A DNA stretch of 64,000 bases from contig BSWB01000008.1 of NCBI GenBank assembly GCA_033239125.1, forward strand, positions 14,166,001 through 14,230,000, written 5' to 3'. Of the stretch, positions 21,568 through 34,562 are shown one piece after another (position 1 is the first letter of the stretch; each line of letters starts with the position of its first letter). This DNA comes from Fagopyrum homotropicum (lineage: Eukaryota > Streptophyta > Magnoliopsida > Caryophyllales > Polygonaceae). The position numbers and the translations under genes are program-made. The notes under the pieces were generated by a model that was not told the origin of the DNA, ran no database searches, and saw nothing but the letters and a program-made list of their open reading frames with translations.

Positions 21568-23458
21568 TAGGAGTACTCATATCATAAACTCAGTTAGTAA
21601 ATATACCCTATTTAAGTCAATTCTTTCGTTTAAGAAAAATTATATATAGGATAAAATTAGAGGATTTACAAAAACAAAAACCTGAAGAAGAAAAACACTA
21701 TTCAACCGAATTATTTCAAAAAAACAAATCTCAACTCAAGCCTGAATGTTGGATCAGTGTGACCTATTTGGACTCTCGTCGTCTTGAAACTAGCTTGATT
21801 TCGATTTGATCGAAACTGAGGAGTGAATCCAAATATAACCCAATTGAAGAATCCGACCCGAATGACTCTGTGCCCCACGGCAATAATTTTGTTACTTATG
21901 GACCCTAGTGAAAAAATAAGGGTTGTACTTTAATCAACAGTGTTTGTTGGGATGTAATGTACATATGACATGGAATGCGGAAGAAGACAACGTGTCCGTG
22001 TGTTATTCTGGTACAAGTGCAATTTTCCCGGGAAAATTTGTGGCAGTTGGTTGTTATGCTCATATATACAACTGTATTCCTTGTTTGGTTAACTACTTCC
22101 AAACCTGTGTTTGTCGTTTACTTGATGTCACCTTGCACCATCACAATATTCCATAATTGCTAACCTAGTTCTATATTTCTATTCCTTGTTTGGTTTACAC
22201 TTTAAATTGCAATATCGGCAAGGTTAACACAAAGGATGCTTGCTCATTAACCTTGCAATCTCAGCAAGCTTAATTATATCTTCAAAAATTAATAATCTTC
22301 AGTTGGAACACATGAATAAGACAAAAGATTTACACTCGATCATCCACCTTATTCTATATGAGTGAATTTGAAGAATTGGTTAAGTCTTTTTGAGAATTCT
22401 CTCTAATAACTAATCTTATGATATAAATATGTTTGGTAAATGTAGCCTGATCAAACTTCTTATAATTCCAATTTCAGTTTAATGAAAGTGGTAAAAAGTG
22501 AAGCTAATGAAAATAGAAAAATACCTATTTAATCAAATTTTTTCTTTTTATAATGACTACAAAATAGGTCTTATTCAAAAAATTAATTAGTGTATATAAA
22601 CTAGCCCTCCGATTATTAGAAAAAAAAATTAGGTGAGTTAAATGATATTTTTAATAATCATAGAAAGAAGAAAAAAAAATAATTGAAAAATAACTCAATT
22701 TCACATCCCAATTTTGATTAAGTTGAATTACACGATTTTAGTTACCAAATTTCAATCACGTGAGTTTAGTTATCCAATTTCAATTAACGGTCCAATTACA
22801 CAATTTTAATTATCAAATTTCAATTACCCCATTTATTTCTTAGGGAGATGAACTTAGGCACATATAATTAATTCTTTAAAAAAAAAAGATAAAATGCATT
22901 TAATCTAATTAAATTATTTTTCTTTTTTCCATTATTGATTAGTATAGGGTTCTAGCTTATCTCCCTAGCTATATTATCTCATTCTATATATTACATTTTT
23001 CTTTATTTGAAACTTTATACTTCACTTTACGTCAATATTTTACAAAAATAAATATATAAATCAGGTAATATAATCTCATAAAAAAAGAAGAGAAAGTAAG
23101 ATGGTAAGATAACATCAAATATAAAGTGGATTAGTTGGGATGCCATTAATTATGTTTTACAAAAAAGATCATCACTTATGTTTACGTTATCTTGCGTAAA
23201 CACAAATTTTATCAATGTGAATGTAATTGAACTTTTTAATATAATAATAAAATACGAATTGTTAACATGTCAATTAAGAGGATGGATCATTATCGACTAA
23301 TAACTCAAAATTATAAACATTTACATCATATATATATATATAAAGGATATTTTATTTTTTTATATAAAAATTTGCTATTTTTTTAAACTTTTATCATAAA
23401 ATTTGAAATTAGTAATCTAGTGTAGGATATTTGTTGGGGAGATTGGCTTTATTATGGA
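21568..23458. other. AT-rich intergenic region
   Basis: No gene recognised. At 22735-22830 the phrase AATTTCAATTA recurs three or four times in a loose tandem. A TA run at 23329-23342 lies about 340 bp before the ROP-GAP start. Confidence 0.4.
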
Positions 23459-23677
23459 ATGGAGTTGAGAGTTGTACAATTATGGAGAGAGCTAATTTCT
23501 TCTCTCTCCTGGAAGCCACGATTCCTACATCTCACCTTCGTTAACTTTTCCTTCAATCAAACTCCACATTCTCTTTCTACTCTACACTCAACCCAATTTT
23601 CATATTCCTTCACGATTAGCAATCCCACTACTCTTCTTCTTCTTCTTCAATCCAAGAGCAAAAAAATAATTTGAAAA

Positions 23678-25655
23678 ATGATGACAGCAATTCTTCAATC
23701 TTCATCTCCAAGCTCCATACAATGCGGGAGCCCCACCCGGAATGATGAGCTTCGTGTGGGCAATACCCAATTTGACCCTCACCCTTCTTCCTTGGCGTCT
23801 GTGGGTCTATGCCCTTTAGATACTGGCACAGACCAAGAAGAAGAAGAAGAAGAGAGGGAGAAGAAGAGGAGGAGAGAGAGGGAAGAAGAAGAAGAAGATC
23901 AGTTGTCTTTTCTGGCCTTGTTTGTTACCGCTTTTAGGAAATCTCTGGTTCGGTGTTACAATAAGGTTGAAGAAGGTTCAGTTTCTTCTTCTTGGGTTAA
24001 GAAGATGGAGATTGGACTCCCCACTAATGTTAGACATGTTGCCCATGTCACTTTTGATAGGTTTAATGGCTTCCTCGGCCTTCCTGTTGAATTTGAGCCT
24101 GAGGTTCCCAGGACTGCTCCTAGTGCCAGGTTTCAATTCCTCCAATCTCACTCTAGGGTTTTCCTATTTCAGTTTTGATTCTGCTGCTGCTTAGTTTGAA
24201 TGATTTGTAATGGTCTACTTTTTGTTTGAATTTGAATAAAGTTTCTTTTCTGGAGATTTGTGAGCCCAATTCCCACAACTTACTTTATCAATTTCAAAAC
24301 AGAAGCTAAACAGTATCCTCAGTTTTGGCTAATTTAACGATGAAGCTATTGTTTGATTGTGTAGTACAAGAGTTTTTGGAGTTTCCACCAACTCTATGCA
24401 GCTATCCTTTGATTCGAGAGGAAATAGCGTCCCTTCCATACTTTTGATGATGCAAAGACGTTTATATTTACTGGGAGGACTTGAGGTTGAAGGTATCTTC
24501 CGAATCAATGCTGGCAATGATCAAGAAGAGTATGTTAGAGATGAGTTGAATAGAGGAGTTGTTCCAGACGATGCTGATGTTCATTGCTTGGCAGGTCTTA
24601 TAAAGGTATTTTTATAAAACCATTAGCAATGCTACCTGTTATAAGACAATAAAGCTAAGTAGACTGATACGATGGACCTATGGATTAATGGTAGCCCGGG
24701 GCGACAGGGGGTGCGTTGTATACTTTTGGTTATAAATGCACGAAAGTAGTATATTGAAAACCCTATCTGCAAGTTCCGTACAGCAAAACCAAAAACGTTT
24801 ACTCTTTGCTCGTTATTAAATCTTGTTGGAAAGTGAAACATTTTTTTGACTTAGGCTTGGTTTAGAGAACTCCCTACCGGAATTCTTGATTCACTCTCAC
24901 CGGAGCAGCTCATGGAATCCCAGACGGAGGAGGAACACGTGCAGCTAGCTCGGACACTACCCTTGACTGAGGCTTTTCTCTTGGACTGGGCCATTGATCT
25001 AATGGCTGATGTTGCCCAACACGAACACCTAAACAAGATGAATCCTCGAAATGTGGCTGTGGTCTTTGCTCCTAACATGACCCATGTGAGTACTATTGGA
25101 ATGATTAGTACACCATTGGAAGGAACCTTCTTTGGATCTTAACAGTATTTTTACAATTGGCAGGTTTTGGATCCCTTAACTGCATTGATGCACGCAGTTC
25201 AGGTGATGAACTTTCTCAAGACGCTCATTCTAAGAAGGCTTAGAGAAAGAGAAGATGTGTTTTTGGATGCTCCCTTGCCCACTGATGAACCATCTGACAG
25301 AAATGGCCCTCCGAGTCCCTTGCAAACGGGTTTTGAAGGGTCCGGTGAAGGAATTGATCCTCGGAATGATCTCATGGCTCAGAAACCCAACCTTCCCTGT
25401 GCCCATCTTCTCATTCAACAAGAGCTTTCGCGAGAAAGTGATGACAAGTCTCCTGTTAAATCTGATGTGAAGGACAATGCTAGCTCGAGTAGAGGGGTTA
25501 GGAATCCCGGGGATCAGCTCAAAGGCAGCGTTCGACAGCTCATGAAATCGAGTCTCGACAATGGAAGGAAAAAGGGTAAGAATCAGGGTGTGGACAAGAG
25601 CAACATTGTTAGCCATATAAATCCTCAGTCTGAGAGGATTGAAGCTTGGCGATGA
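23678..25655 (+). CDS. ROP GTPase-activating protein with CRIB domain
   Basis: Four exons: 23678-24129, 24365-24605, 24855-25085 and 25164-25655, GT-AG throughout with consistent phases, encode 471 residues. The N-terminus holds a charged Glu/Arg/Lys tract (residues about 53-75) from a GAA-rich stretch. The CRIB motif is at about 111-138 (IGLPTNVRHVAHVTFDRFNG), and the RhoGAP domain spans about 160-330. The arginine finger is R197 in EGIFRIN. The C-terminal tail is Ser/Lys-rich and basic. CRIB plus RhoGAP in one protein is the plant-specific ROP-GAP arrangement: the CRIB part binds ROP (plant Rho) GTPases and the GAP part speeds GTP hydrolysis, limiting ROP signalling at the plasma membrane in polar growth and low-oxygen responses. 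The first of two adjacent ATGs is used. It appears intact. Confidence 0.96.
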
Positions 25656-26629
25656 ATGATTATTTTGATGGGTTTGGTGATTGCATAGTTAACTGGACAA
25701 TGAATCTTGAAAACTTGTTGGCCTTTCAGTTGATTGAATTATTCTCATTAATTCAATCTAATGCTAATGTGGTGTTTGTATGGCTTTAACTTGTTCCTAT
25801 GTTTGTTTTTGTTGTTTTCCAAAGTTTTAAACTGAATGCTTATTTGTTTTAATGTTTGTTTGCTTCCTGCGAGGATTTGATACTTGTTAAGTGCTTGCTT
25901 CTTTAACATGTTGTGTTTCATGTCTTGTAAAAGAGTCGAACAAGCGATGAGATTTATAATGTTTGGAATATGAGAAAGAGCGGAAATAACCGATTATGTT
26001 ATAAGACAATATAATTCGATGACATTAGATGGTCACAACGTTTTGCTAGAGTCCAACTATGACTTTTTTATATTATATGATAAAATATGTTGGTAATATT
26101 ATCGGGTTTTACGATGGCACACTCATTGGGTTGATAAAATATATATTTTTAGTAAAGGAGATATAATATATATTATAAACATTATATTCAATATAATATG
26201 AGAGTACATATTTATTAGATAATAAAGCGTTATCTTCTAATAAATATTAATCGTAAAACATATTATTATTTAAGAAATAAAAAGGATATCCAAAAAGTCG
26301 GAACAAACAAACCACGGTAGAAGACGAGGGGCACTCGAAAATGGCAAAACATGGAGATGACACATGATAGATGAACGAGTGCGTAAGCAACTAAGCATGA
26401 TGATAGAAACCTTTTTGAGAGGATGTCATACACCATGCGGAAATGGGATCCCGTCATGTTCCCCAACCTAGATAGAGGATCTTCGGAGATCTCGAGTACA
26501 ACCACGATCAATAGAAAAGTTCCTTTATACCATCTTCGAAAAATTCCTTTATACCACACTTAAGAAATGAATTCAAAAGAAAAGTCATCCCAACTTCTTC
26601 TTCTTCCTCCTCCTCCTCCTCCTCTTACA
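25656..26629. other. Intergenic, 3' flank of ROP-GAP
   Basis: Probable 3' UTR to about 25800, then AT-rich sequence. A (CTC)n/(CTT)n run at about 26597-26625 abuts the foldback element. No gene recognised. Confidence 0.4.
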
Positions 26630-27866
26630 ATTATTTTTGGATTTTTCCGTTTGGTGCCCCTGAGTTTTTGGTTATTCCGGATGGTGCCCAAAGTTTTTCA
26701 CGTTTCCGTTTGGTATCCCTGAGTTTTTGGCTTTTCCGGACGGTGTCCAAAGTTTTTCACGTTTCCGCTTGGTACCCCTGAGGTTTCGGCTTTTCCGGAT
26801 GGTACCCTTATTTCTTATTATATGTCTAAAATAATGTTTCTTATATTAAATTTAAAAAAAAAAAAAATAGGGGGAAAGATTATAACAATTTTATATTATA
26901 AATTTTGAAGACAAGTATATTTTAATTAAACAAATTTAATCAACTATTAATAAATTATGATATTTTTTAAAATATAAGGTTTTTACATATTATTTTATGA
27001 TTTTTAATATAATTATTACTATTAGATACTTTATCATATTTTGCATCAAAACATGAAATTTTTTTATGGTTTATAGAAAATAATTTTTATAAAAAACTTC
27101 TCCCTATTTTTTTTATAAATTTAATATAAGAAACGTTATTTTGCATCAAAACATGATTTTTATACAAATTTTTTTTATCATATTTGTTAAAATAATTTTT
27201 ATGTTTTGTTTATAATGATATATGAAATAAATCATTGATAAATGTATAACGCAAAATATTCAAATTGGACATTTGGTTTTTCAAAAAAAATTAATAATTA
27301 TTGATAAATTTCCGTTTTGAATACTATTTCCACTTTTCAAAATGAAAAAAAAATAATAAAAAATCCTACTTAAATTTTAATAAAACTATTGAAATGTACA
27401 TACAAAACTCATGTTTTTTTATAAAAATTATTGTTTATAAATATTTTGTTTCATGTTTTGATGCAAAATATGATAAATTATCAAATAGTAATAAACATAT
27501 TAAAAATCATAAAATAATATGTAAAATCTTATATTTTAAGAAACATCATAATTTATTAATAGTTGATTAAATTGGTTTAACTAAAATATACTTGTCTTCA
27601 AAATTTATATAATATAAAATTGTTATCATTTTTTTTTATAAATATAATATAAGAAACGTTATTTTAGACAAATAATAAGAAATAAGGGTATCATCCGAAA
27701 AAACCGAAATCTCAGGGGTACCAAGCGGAAAGGTGAAAAACTTTGGACACCATCCGGAAAAGCCAAAAACTCAGGGGTACCAAACGGAAATGTGAAAAAC
27801 TTTGGGCACCATCCGGAAAAGCCAAAAACTCAGGGGCACCAAACGAAAAAATCCATTATTTTTCTT
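26630..27866. repeat. 1.2-kb foldback element with subrepeated arms
   Basis: The arms of about 450 bp (26630 to about 27080, and about 27400-27866) are reverse complements of one another; the two outer ~200 bp match best. Each outer arm holds three tandem units of about 59 bp (starting near 26644, 26703 and 26762) of the form CCGTTTGGTGCCCCTGAG...CCGGATGGTGCCCAAAG. The inner arms are AT-rich and the centre is under 350 bp with no ORF. This is the layout of foldback-type, non-coding DNA transposons. I could not define a target duplication. Confidence 0.75.
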
Positions 27867-27869
27867 TTT

Positions 27870-30109
27870 CCAAAAATTCTTCGAAGACTTTTACAAAGTG
27901 CGAAACTTTTTTTTTCTCCATGAATGCCTTAGAAGACTTGTTCAGATCACAAATGTGTGTTAAAAGACAGTTCACAAATAATTTAAAATGAATGGATCCA
28001 ACGGGTTAAGGAAACCCTGATACTTTGACACCTTGCTAGTTAACACTGGATACCAAAGTAGACATTCAGTAGCAATAAATTCGTTTTTGGACAATTGTCT
28101 CAACATATGTTGTACACGACAACAAAGTTTGAAGTACAAAGATTTTGGTTGAAATTTAAAGATTTTTTCAATAGTTCATGCACTTCTTAACAAAAGAAGC
28201 TTTGACACCCCTTGTTATTTTTCCAAAAGCCAATTATAGAAAATATAGAAAGTTTTTATATCTATAAATAAATGTTGAGAGATTTTCAAATTTAGATCTA
28301 GAGGGTTGTGGAAGAATAAAAAAAATTCTTCATAGGTGGATCAAAGGGAAGATAAACACCAATTAGGGTGTCCATAGCTCGCAAAGGCCTTCAAATGCAT
28401 ACAAGGTTAAGTTGGGAAATACCAAGGAGATAAATGTAACTCTCATAAATAGTCGAGAGAACATCCCTTTCAATAATCCCTAGAGCATAAGTTTCTCGAT
28501 TTTATTTAAGGAAGTAGCTAAGCCCTTGATATTGTTCAAAGAGTACTCGATTACTACAAATTGTTTAGAAAGTATGTACGACTTCAAGAAAACTAAGGTT
28601 TTTCACTCTTATTCATGTTTTATTCCAGTTAAACTAAATGTGGAGTGTTAAAAGATGGTTTTCAGTTTACGAGTTGGTTTGGGGTCAAATAATAGAATGG
28701 GTCAAAATAAAGGTTCAACATTTCAATTGTGTATATAATTCAGTTTTGAGGAAAATTTCAAATAAGACTGAAGATTAGATGTACAAGAAAGGAGGTAGAA
28801 GATAAGACGTTTATAAGTTATAAAAACTAAAAGATGACGTTTAAGTTTGGAAGTAAGGTTATTGTGTTTTTCAATTGAAAAAAAAAAAAAAAAAGGGACG
28901 TATGATCTGAGAAGTTAACCTTACAAAAAAGTAGAACAAAACCAAAGATCAATAAATTATCTCACCTTGACAAATCCAAATCACTTGAAAGGTAAAAAAT
29001 ACAATTCAAAGTATTTTAAATACCTCATCTTTTTCTCACAGGAATTTAGATTTGATAAGCTCACATTCTCAAAAAGACTATAACTATAAAACTATATATA
29101 AACAAAGAAAAAAAACAAAAGAAAAGGAGGAAGATCCACATGATAAGAAGTATTTGCAAATAGACAGCGTGGAAAATAAACAAAAGAAGATGCCGATGAA
29201 ATTAAAAGATGATCCCGATCTAAATCCGGGTGAACCAACTAGAGGAGTTCTGTTTGAGGCTCTCGAATATCTCTTTCAAAGTAATGGTTCACGCATCAAG
29301 ATGTACTCCTTTTCCTATATTGTATCTAATCAATTATGCATGCGATCCTTGTTCAAATGTTTAGGAAAACCCGTTTCCTAAAACTCCGTTGTTACGCATC
29401 TAAAATTACGACAGTGGTATTAGACCCCTCTTGAATAAATTGATCAGTTCATATAAAAAGGCCATATTTTGATACATATTTTGATCGTTTAATTTCGATT
29501 ATGAAAGAGATTACTTTTATGGGTTAGTCTGCATGATTAAAACTACCAATTTAATTTCTTATATGCCTAAATTTAGTTTATATATGACACAAAGCATGTT
29601 GACTTTTTATGATTAAACTTTAATTGGATTAAAACTCTATAATTAAATTCATACAAACTAGAGACAACCGGAAAAACTAGTTTTTGGACCATATTCTCGC
29701 GAAAGACGTTACCGGTAAATTGTTTCCGGAAAAGGTTAGTTGGTGCCCACGGTCGGCTAGGGTTTAGCATGTTTTAGGGGGCTATCTAATAAGATTAGTG
29801 TATTTGCCTAAATGTAATATTCATATTTATTTAGATGATATATATGATATTTTATCTAGATAAATTTGATAACATAGTTAGGATATATTAATTAAATTAT
29901 GTAGTATATTTGATTTTATATTGAAACATTTTTATTCTAGCAACTCATGACTAATATGAGATATTAATACCAGAAATAATAGAGAAGATTAGTGTAATGA
30001 GGTTTTTTATTGATGAAAGAAAAAAAACTCGATTCACTAGCCAAAACTAGCAAAGCAAGATGCGACAAAGGGCATCGTGTTTTACGAATCACGGGGTAAG
30101 AAAAAAGGG
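27870..30109. other. Intergenic, no gene recognised
   Basis: AT-rich. A frame of 109 codons at 29052-29381 is lysine-rich and matches nothing I know; it has no clear gene context. No RNA gene or repeat structure seen. Confidence 0.4.
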
Positions 30110-30930
30110 ACGGACAAACACAATTGTTGGCCTCGCTACGTTAATGATTGACGAAGCTTTCTTTCGAGGTAATCCTTGTCTAGTTCCAGACCAAGTGATA
30201 TCAAACTCAACAGCCGGATAAATAACTTGTTTATCTCCGCTGCACACTCACCAATTACTTCTCTGCATTTAAAACATAAACAAATTGATCTTTAGCATTC
30301 AAGAAATCTGATTTGTGTTATAAAATGTTAGATTTAAGCAGAAAGTTAAGAATGTAAAGTTGCCTTGTTTTGGTACCTGTATACGGAGGGAGTAGTACTT
30401 GGCAAGCGAGCGGTGAAATGATGTGAAGAATGCCATGGGTGATAAAAGTCTTCACTCCACAATGACACCTTGTCTTGTGAAGAGCTGCCACGAACGTTGA
30501 GGTGGCGGCTAAGGAGTCTAATCTCTTTTCTAGGATCGTCTGAAAATAAAGAGAAAATTGGATGAAATACACCCCATGACTAATTTTATTTAGTAAATAA
30601 CATAGGCCTATAAATTTTTAAGTGGATAGCCTTATTAAACAAATAATGACAGATTTATCCTTATTTATTATAATAAATTTTATACTAATTTAGATGTTAC
30701 CCTTATAACTTTACTATAGCTATTCTTGTAAATGAAACAAATTTCTTGTAAATTTATAATTTATTCTTGTAAATGATACTTATTTTATTGTAATTATATT
30801 TTTTGAATTTTCGTATAATTTTATAATTCTTACAAGAAATACGAAAAACTAATAAACAAATGTAGTCACCAAGAATTGATCTTTGGTTGGTTGCCCCTCC
30901 CTCCCACCCTAATACCAACTGGACAAGTTG

Positions 30931-31010
30931 GATTTCACGATTTATCTTCTTGTAAAATTTTATTGTACACGATTTCACGATTTATCTTCTTGTAAAACTT
31001 TCTTGTACAC
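30931..31010. repeat. Tandem 40-bp direct repeat
   Basis: Two adjacent copies starting GATTTCACGATTTATCTTCT and ending TTGTACAC, within the first intron region of the dioxygenase pseudogene. Related CTTGTAAA words recur from 30730 to 31320. Confidence 0.8.
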
Positions 31011-31093
31011 GATTAATTACTAATTGATTAATTACTAATTGATTACGCTGATCAATTCTTGTAAATTTTTTGTAAAATTTTATTAAGAATTTT

Positions 31094-31128
31094 CTTGTAC
31101 TCTTCATGATTTACATGAAGAGTACAAG
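31094..31128. repeat. Perfect 15-bp hairpin
   Basis: CTTGTACTCTTCATG, a 5-bp loop ATTTA, then its exact reverse complement. It lies in the same CTTGTAAA-rich repeat region. Confidence 0.85.
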
Positions 31129-31700
31129 CTTGTAACATACTAGTTTTATCAATTTACGTAAACTTTTCTTGTATTCTTTATGATTTACTAATTGATTACG
31201 CTAATTAAAATTGGTAACTTCTTCAAAATACACTTTCTTCAATTAGGGATGATAGGTCAATTAAAAGACAATAATTAATTAGGAATCTTTTAAATTCTTG
31301 TAAAGGGTAAATTAGTCTAAATTATTTAAAAGAGGTCATATTCTAACAAAATTATTGAGATTCACAATTACTAAATAAAATTAGTGAAGTAAGGCTACCT
31401 AACAAATTCACTCGAAAATAAATCAGCTTTAATGTGAGTGGCATCTCGAACAAGTGCTTTATAGCATCCATCATTCAAGCACACAGCTCTTCGGGAACCC
31501 CATGGTTGGTGATATGGAAGAAACCGTATCCTATATACGGAGGGAGTAGTATTTGCGCAGCCCATTTTCTAAATTTCCATTACGCTGGATCATTTATAAC
31601 TTACATTGGGCTGTTTCTTCTTGGGTTTCGCATTGCAACAAGTCGTTTAGATGATCCAATGGAAATTTAAAACTGCGTCTTTATATTAACGAACTCGATA

Positions 31701-31702
<2 letters not shown>

Positions 31703-31761
<59 letters not shown>
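31703..31761. repeat. (AT)n microsatellite
   Basis: About 59 bp of uninterrupted AT repeats. Confidence 0.95.
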
Positions 31762-31763
<2 letters not shown>

Positions 31764-33461
31764 ATCTAATTTTAATTTTAATAATTGGATTTCAAAAGTT
31801 ACGAAGTAAACATATAATAAAAATATCGTAATATGCATAACCGGGAAACAAAAACGGTCTAGAACCGCGTCTTTTTAAGGAATTTAATATTATACATCAT
31901 TTTTTATTTAAAATGTTAAAAATTGCATTTTAAAAGCTACGCAGCAAACATATAATATAAACATCGTAATATAGGGAAAAAAAATAGAGAAGCAGTCTAA
32001 GATCGCGTCTTTGTATTAATGAACTCGATATTGTACCTTTTAATAAATTTGAAAAACATGTTGTTTTATTTAATAATTTTTCATTATACATATAATAGCG
32101 CAATCGGAGACCTCTTGTATAGTTTTCCCGTTACACATATTACGTTGTTTTTATTGTAAGCTTACTTCTTAACTTTAAAAATGCAATTATTAAAACTTTA
32201 ATTTAGAAAAAAAAAAAACAGTCAAGTTCATTGATATAAGGGGGCGGTTTTAGACCGCTTGTGATTTTTTCCAATGTTTTAAAATATATATATTTACTTT
32301 ATTAGCTTTTAAATGCATTATTATCATTTTAAATAAAATATAAAATTAAAATGAAATTAAAATCCATAAAAACAATTATTAAATGTAAAATCCGGTCCGT
32401 CCCATTATGGAGTTTTAGTGGAAATGTGTCAGAAAATTTGTCACAATGGTAAATTTGTTTTATGTTTTGTTATTTTAATAAATACGATATTCCTTTTTGC
32501 TGTTCTGGTAAAAAGTCCTTATTAAGTGTGCTGTATTGCAACTGAGATTAAATATATAGAGCAATTGTAATCCCACATATCAAGGAGATTTTGATATAAC
32601 AAATCAATATAGTATCCTATCATCTAGCATTTGCAGTTAGGAAATTTAAATTCAAATAGATTGTGGTTCAATAATTTTCTCGCAACTGACGGGTTTTTGT
32701 TTCTACTTTCAATGGTATATTGTATCTCCTCCCTCCTCTTTCGTTGTTCGTCGTTGGCTTTTCTTTCGATCGTTTTGTTTTCGTTCTGTCCCCTAAACCA
32801 TAGGTGCTTCTGTCGCCGGTAAGGGCTTCTCTGTTTTTGGTTTTTAGATTAATGGGTTGATACATCTTCTCTTCATTTATTCGTTGCAAGCATCTACTCT
32901 CACCTGAAATCGTGTTTTCTCAGTTGCTTGTTGTCGTTTGAACCACGTTTATTTCTGCATGCAGATTCGTTTTCATGTATTTTAATGGTTGTTCGAGTTT
33001 ATTTCATTTGTTTGCTGTTTAGTATCTCCTGATCTTTTGTTCATTTGTTTATCATCTCACGATATGTTGGTTGGTTTTTGTTTCCCCATTTCAGGTCTTT
33101 CTTTTGCTTTGGTTCCGGACAGTTTAGTGTTTGGTATGGCATCTACATTTTTGGGTTGTAATATGATCTCTAGAATGTTATTGAGATTGCAATGAATGGA
33201 ATCAGTTGAGTTTGTTGGTGTTCATTTAATCACAAATGACAGCTTACCTTATTTGTTTCAATTTTCATATTAAAATTTATCCACTTTTCTTGACATAAGA
33301 GAATTCCCTAGGTTTTGTTCTATTCACAGTTTTACATTCCTAAGAAACGTGGGGTCTCAATTTGTTGAGAAATGATCAATAATCTGATCTTTATAGAAGT
33401 TGATGTACAATATTACATCTCTGCACAAAATATGATATTTACAAAGCATCTGTCATTAACT
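31762..33461. other. Intergenic; possible untranslated gene-start remnant
   Basis: No coding region recognised. From 32690 to 33180 the plus strand becomes T-rich and C/T-rich with GGTAAGG and GCATGCAGATT borders, resembling a 5' UTR with a leader intron, but no exon follows before the LTR fragment at 33462. Confidence 0.3.
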
Positions 33462-33638
33462 TGTAACACCCTGAATTCTTGGAACTCGGAAAGCTACTGG
33501 TTAGGACCTCACAATGGGTCCCGACCTTGGTTTAACAACAACTTTACTAGGATCTTACAACAAGGCACAAATGTAATCAAAACGATTTCAAAACATGATA
33601 TTTTATTTTATGAGTGTACACATGTTACAGCCTTACAA

Positions 33639-33721
<83 letters not shown>

Positions 33722-34560
33722 CATCCATGCCGTATGGAAGACTCCCTCGTCCCCATCTAATGAGTACGTGGACCCGGCTGACCATCCGTCCCGAATATCT
33801 CTGCAACTGTTGATCTCTACAAAATCTACCACACGGATAAACCGTTAGCTAACAAATCTAAATATAAGAAAAATAAAGATAGAACAAACACACAAGAAGA
33901 ATATAAACACTCAACATGCTGGCACACAATCCGGTTATTATTTGACAACTTATGTGATTCACTTCATACTGTTTAAAAGTTGTAGCACGAGAAATCTTAA
34001 GATTTCCCGCCTCCGTTCCTTCTCCAACTGGTGATGGTTTGGCACACCTCCACCGGTGGCGTCCCGCAAACCAAGTATGGACTAGTCCCGAAAGAAACCC
34101 CCAGCGCCCTCGGGCTAATTGAGTAGAATGCTACCGCCCGTTACTCTTAGGCTAGATATGTAAGTCGGTCGATGATTACTATGAAATACACTAGTACACA
34201 CATCATTCAAACACCACTATCATCATTCACACTTATATCTGATAGCTAGCTAAGTAAGCCCAAAGGACTTACCTGAATCAAAACATAATCCCGTTATCTC
34301 GACTCGGTCTGCAATCGCAGGAACTCAATCGCCTGTTATAAAAGGCAAGTGAGTCAATAATGTATCCCACTTTATTAGAAGTCTCTAACTTCTAAGATTT
34401 TTAACTCTATCATCTAAAAAATTTACCGAAATACCCTTATACGGGTAAATGACCATTTTACCCCTGGTCCCGAAACTCTAAAAAAATTCTATAACAAAGT
34501 TCCAACGATTATTATACGGGTAAATGACCATTTTACCCCTGAACCCTGATACGAGTGTGC
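33462..34560 (-). mobile_element. Solo or truncated LTR of the Tekay-like family
   Basis: It starts TGTAACACCC, the complement of the typical LTR 3' end GGGTGTTACA, and continues with GGGTCCCGACCTTGG and ACCGTTAGCTAAC, which also occur in the LTRs at 41247-46402, 53979-56130 and 57141-59103. A long (TA)n expansion is inside. A 30-bp phrase containing ACGGGTAAATGACCATTTTA is repeated about 74 bp apart near 34438 and 34512. The other end and a target duplication (left flank TAACT) could not be found, so the inner limit is approximate. Confidence 0.65.
33642..33720. repeat. (TA)n microsatellite inside the LTR
   Basis: About 79 bp of uninterrupted TA repeats; the apparent Ile-Tyr repeat peptides in this region come only from this run. 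Confidence 0.95.
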
Positions 34561-34562
34561 CA

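Larger units (their letters stand above)
30110..31545 (-). pseudogene. 2-oxoglutarate/Fe(II) dioxygenase pseudogene (N-terminal half)
   Basis: Three exon remnants in order on the minus strand. The first (about 31545-31412) reads GYGFFHITNHGVPEEL, the DIOX_N hallmark, then an in-frame stop and LFEMPLTLK. The second (30539-30377, with usable AG and GT borders) reads DPRKEIRLLSRHLNVR and ends TTPSVYR. The third starts at 30262 with REVIGECAAEINKLFIRLLS and ends with a stop near 30130. The order and spacing match dioxygenases of the DMR6/SRG1-like group, which hydroxylate or desaturate small molecules. The Fe-binding His-x-Asp...His domain is missing. A stop, a probable frameshift and a repeat-filled first intron mark it as dead. 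Confidence 0.65.

Noticed and set aside
23678..24178. Alternative reading of ROP-GAP exon 1 as a complete 166-residue protein
   Set aside because: The frame continues into intron 1; the GT at 24130 joins in phase to an exon completing the RhoGAP domain.
29052..29381. 109-codon lysine-rich ORF as a gene
   Set aside because: AT-rich context, low-complexity lysine content, no recognisable domain or splice context.
33595..33848. ORFs encoding long Ile-Tyr repeats
   Set aside because: They arise only from the (TA)n microsatellite inside the LTR fragment.
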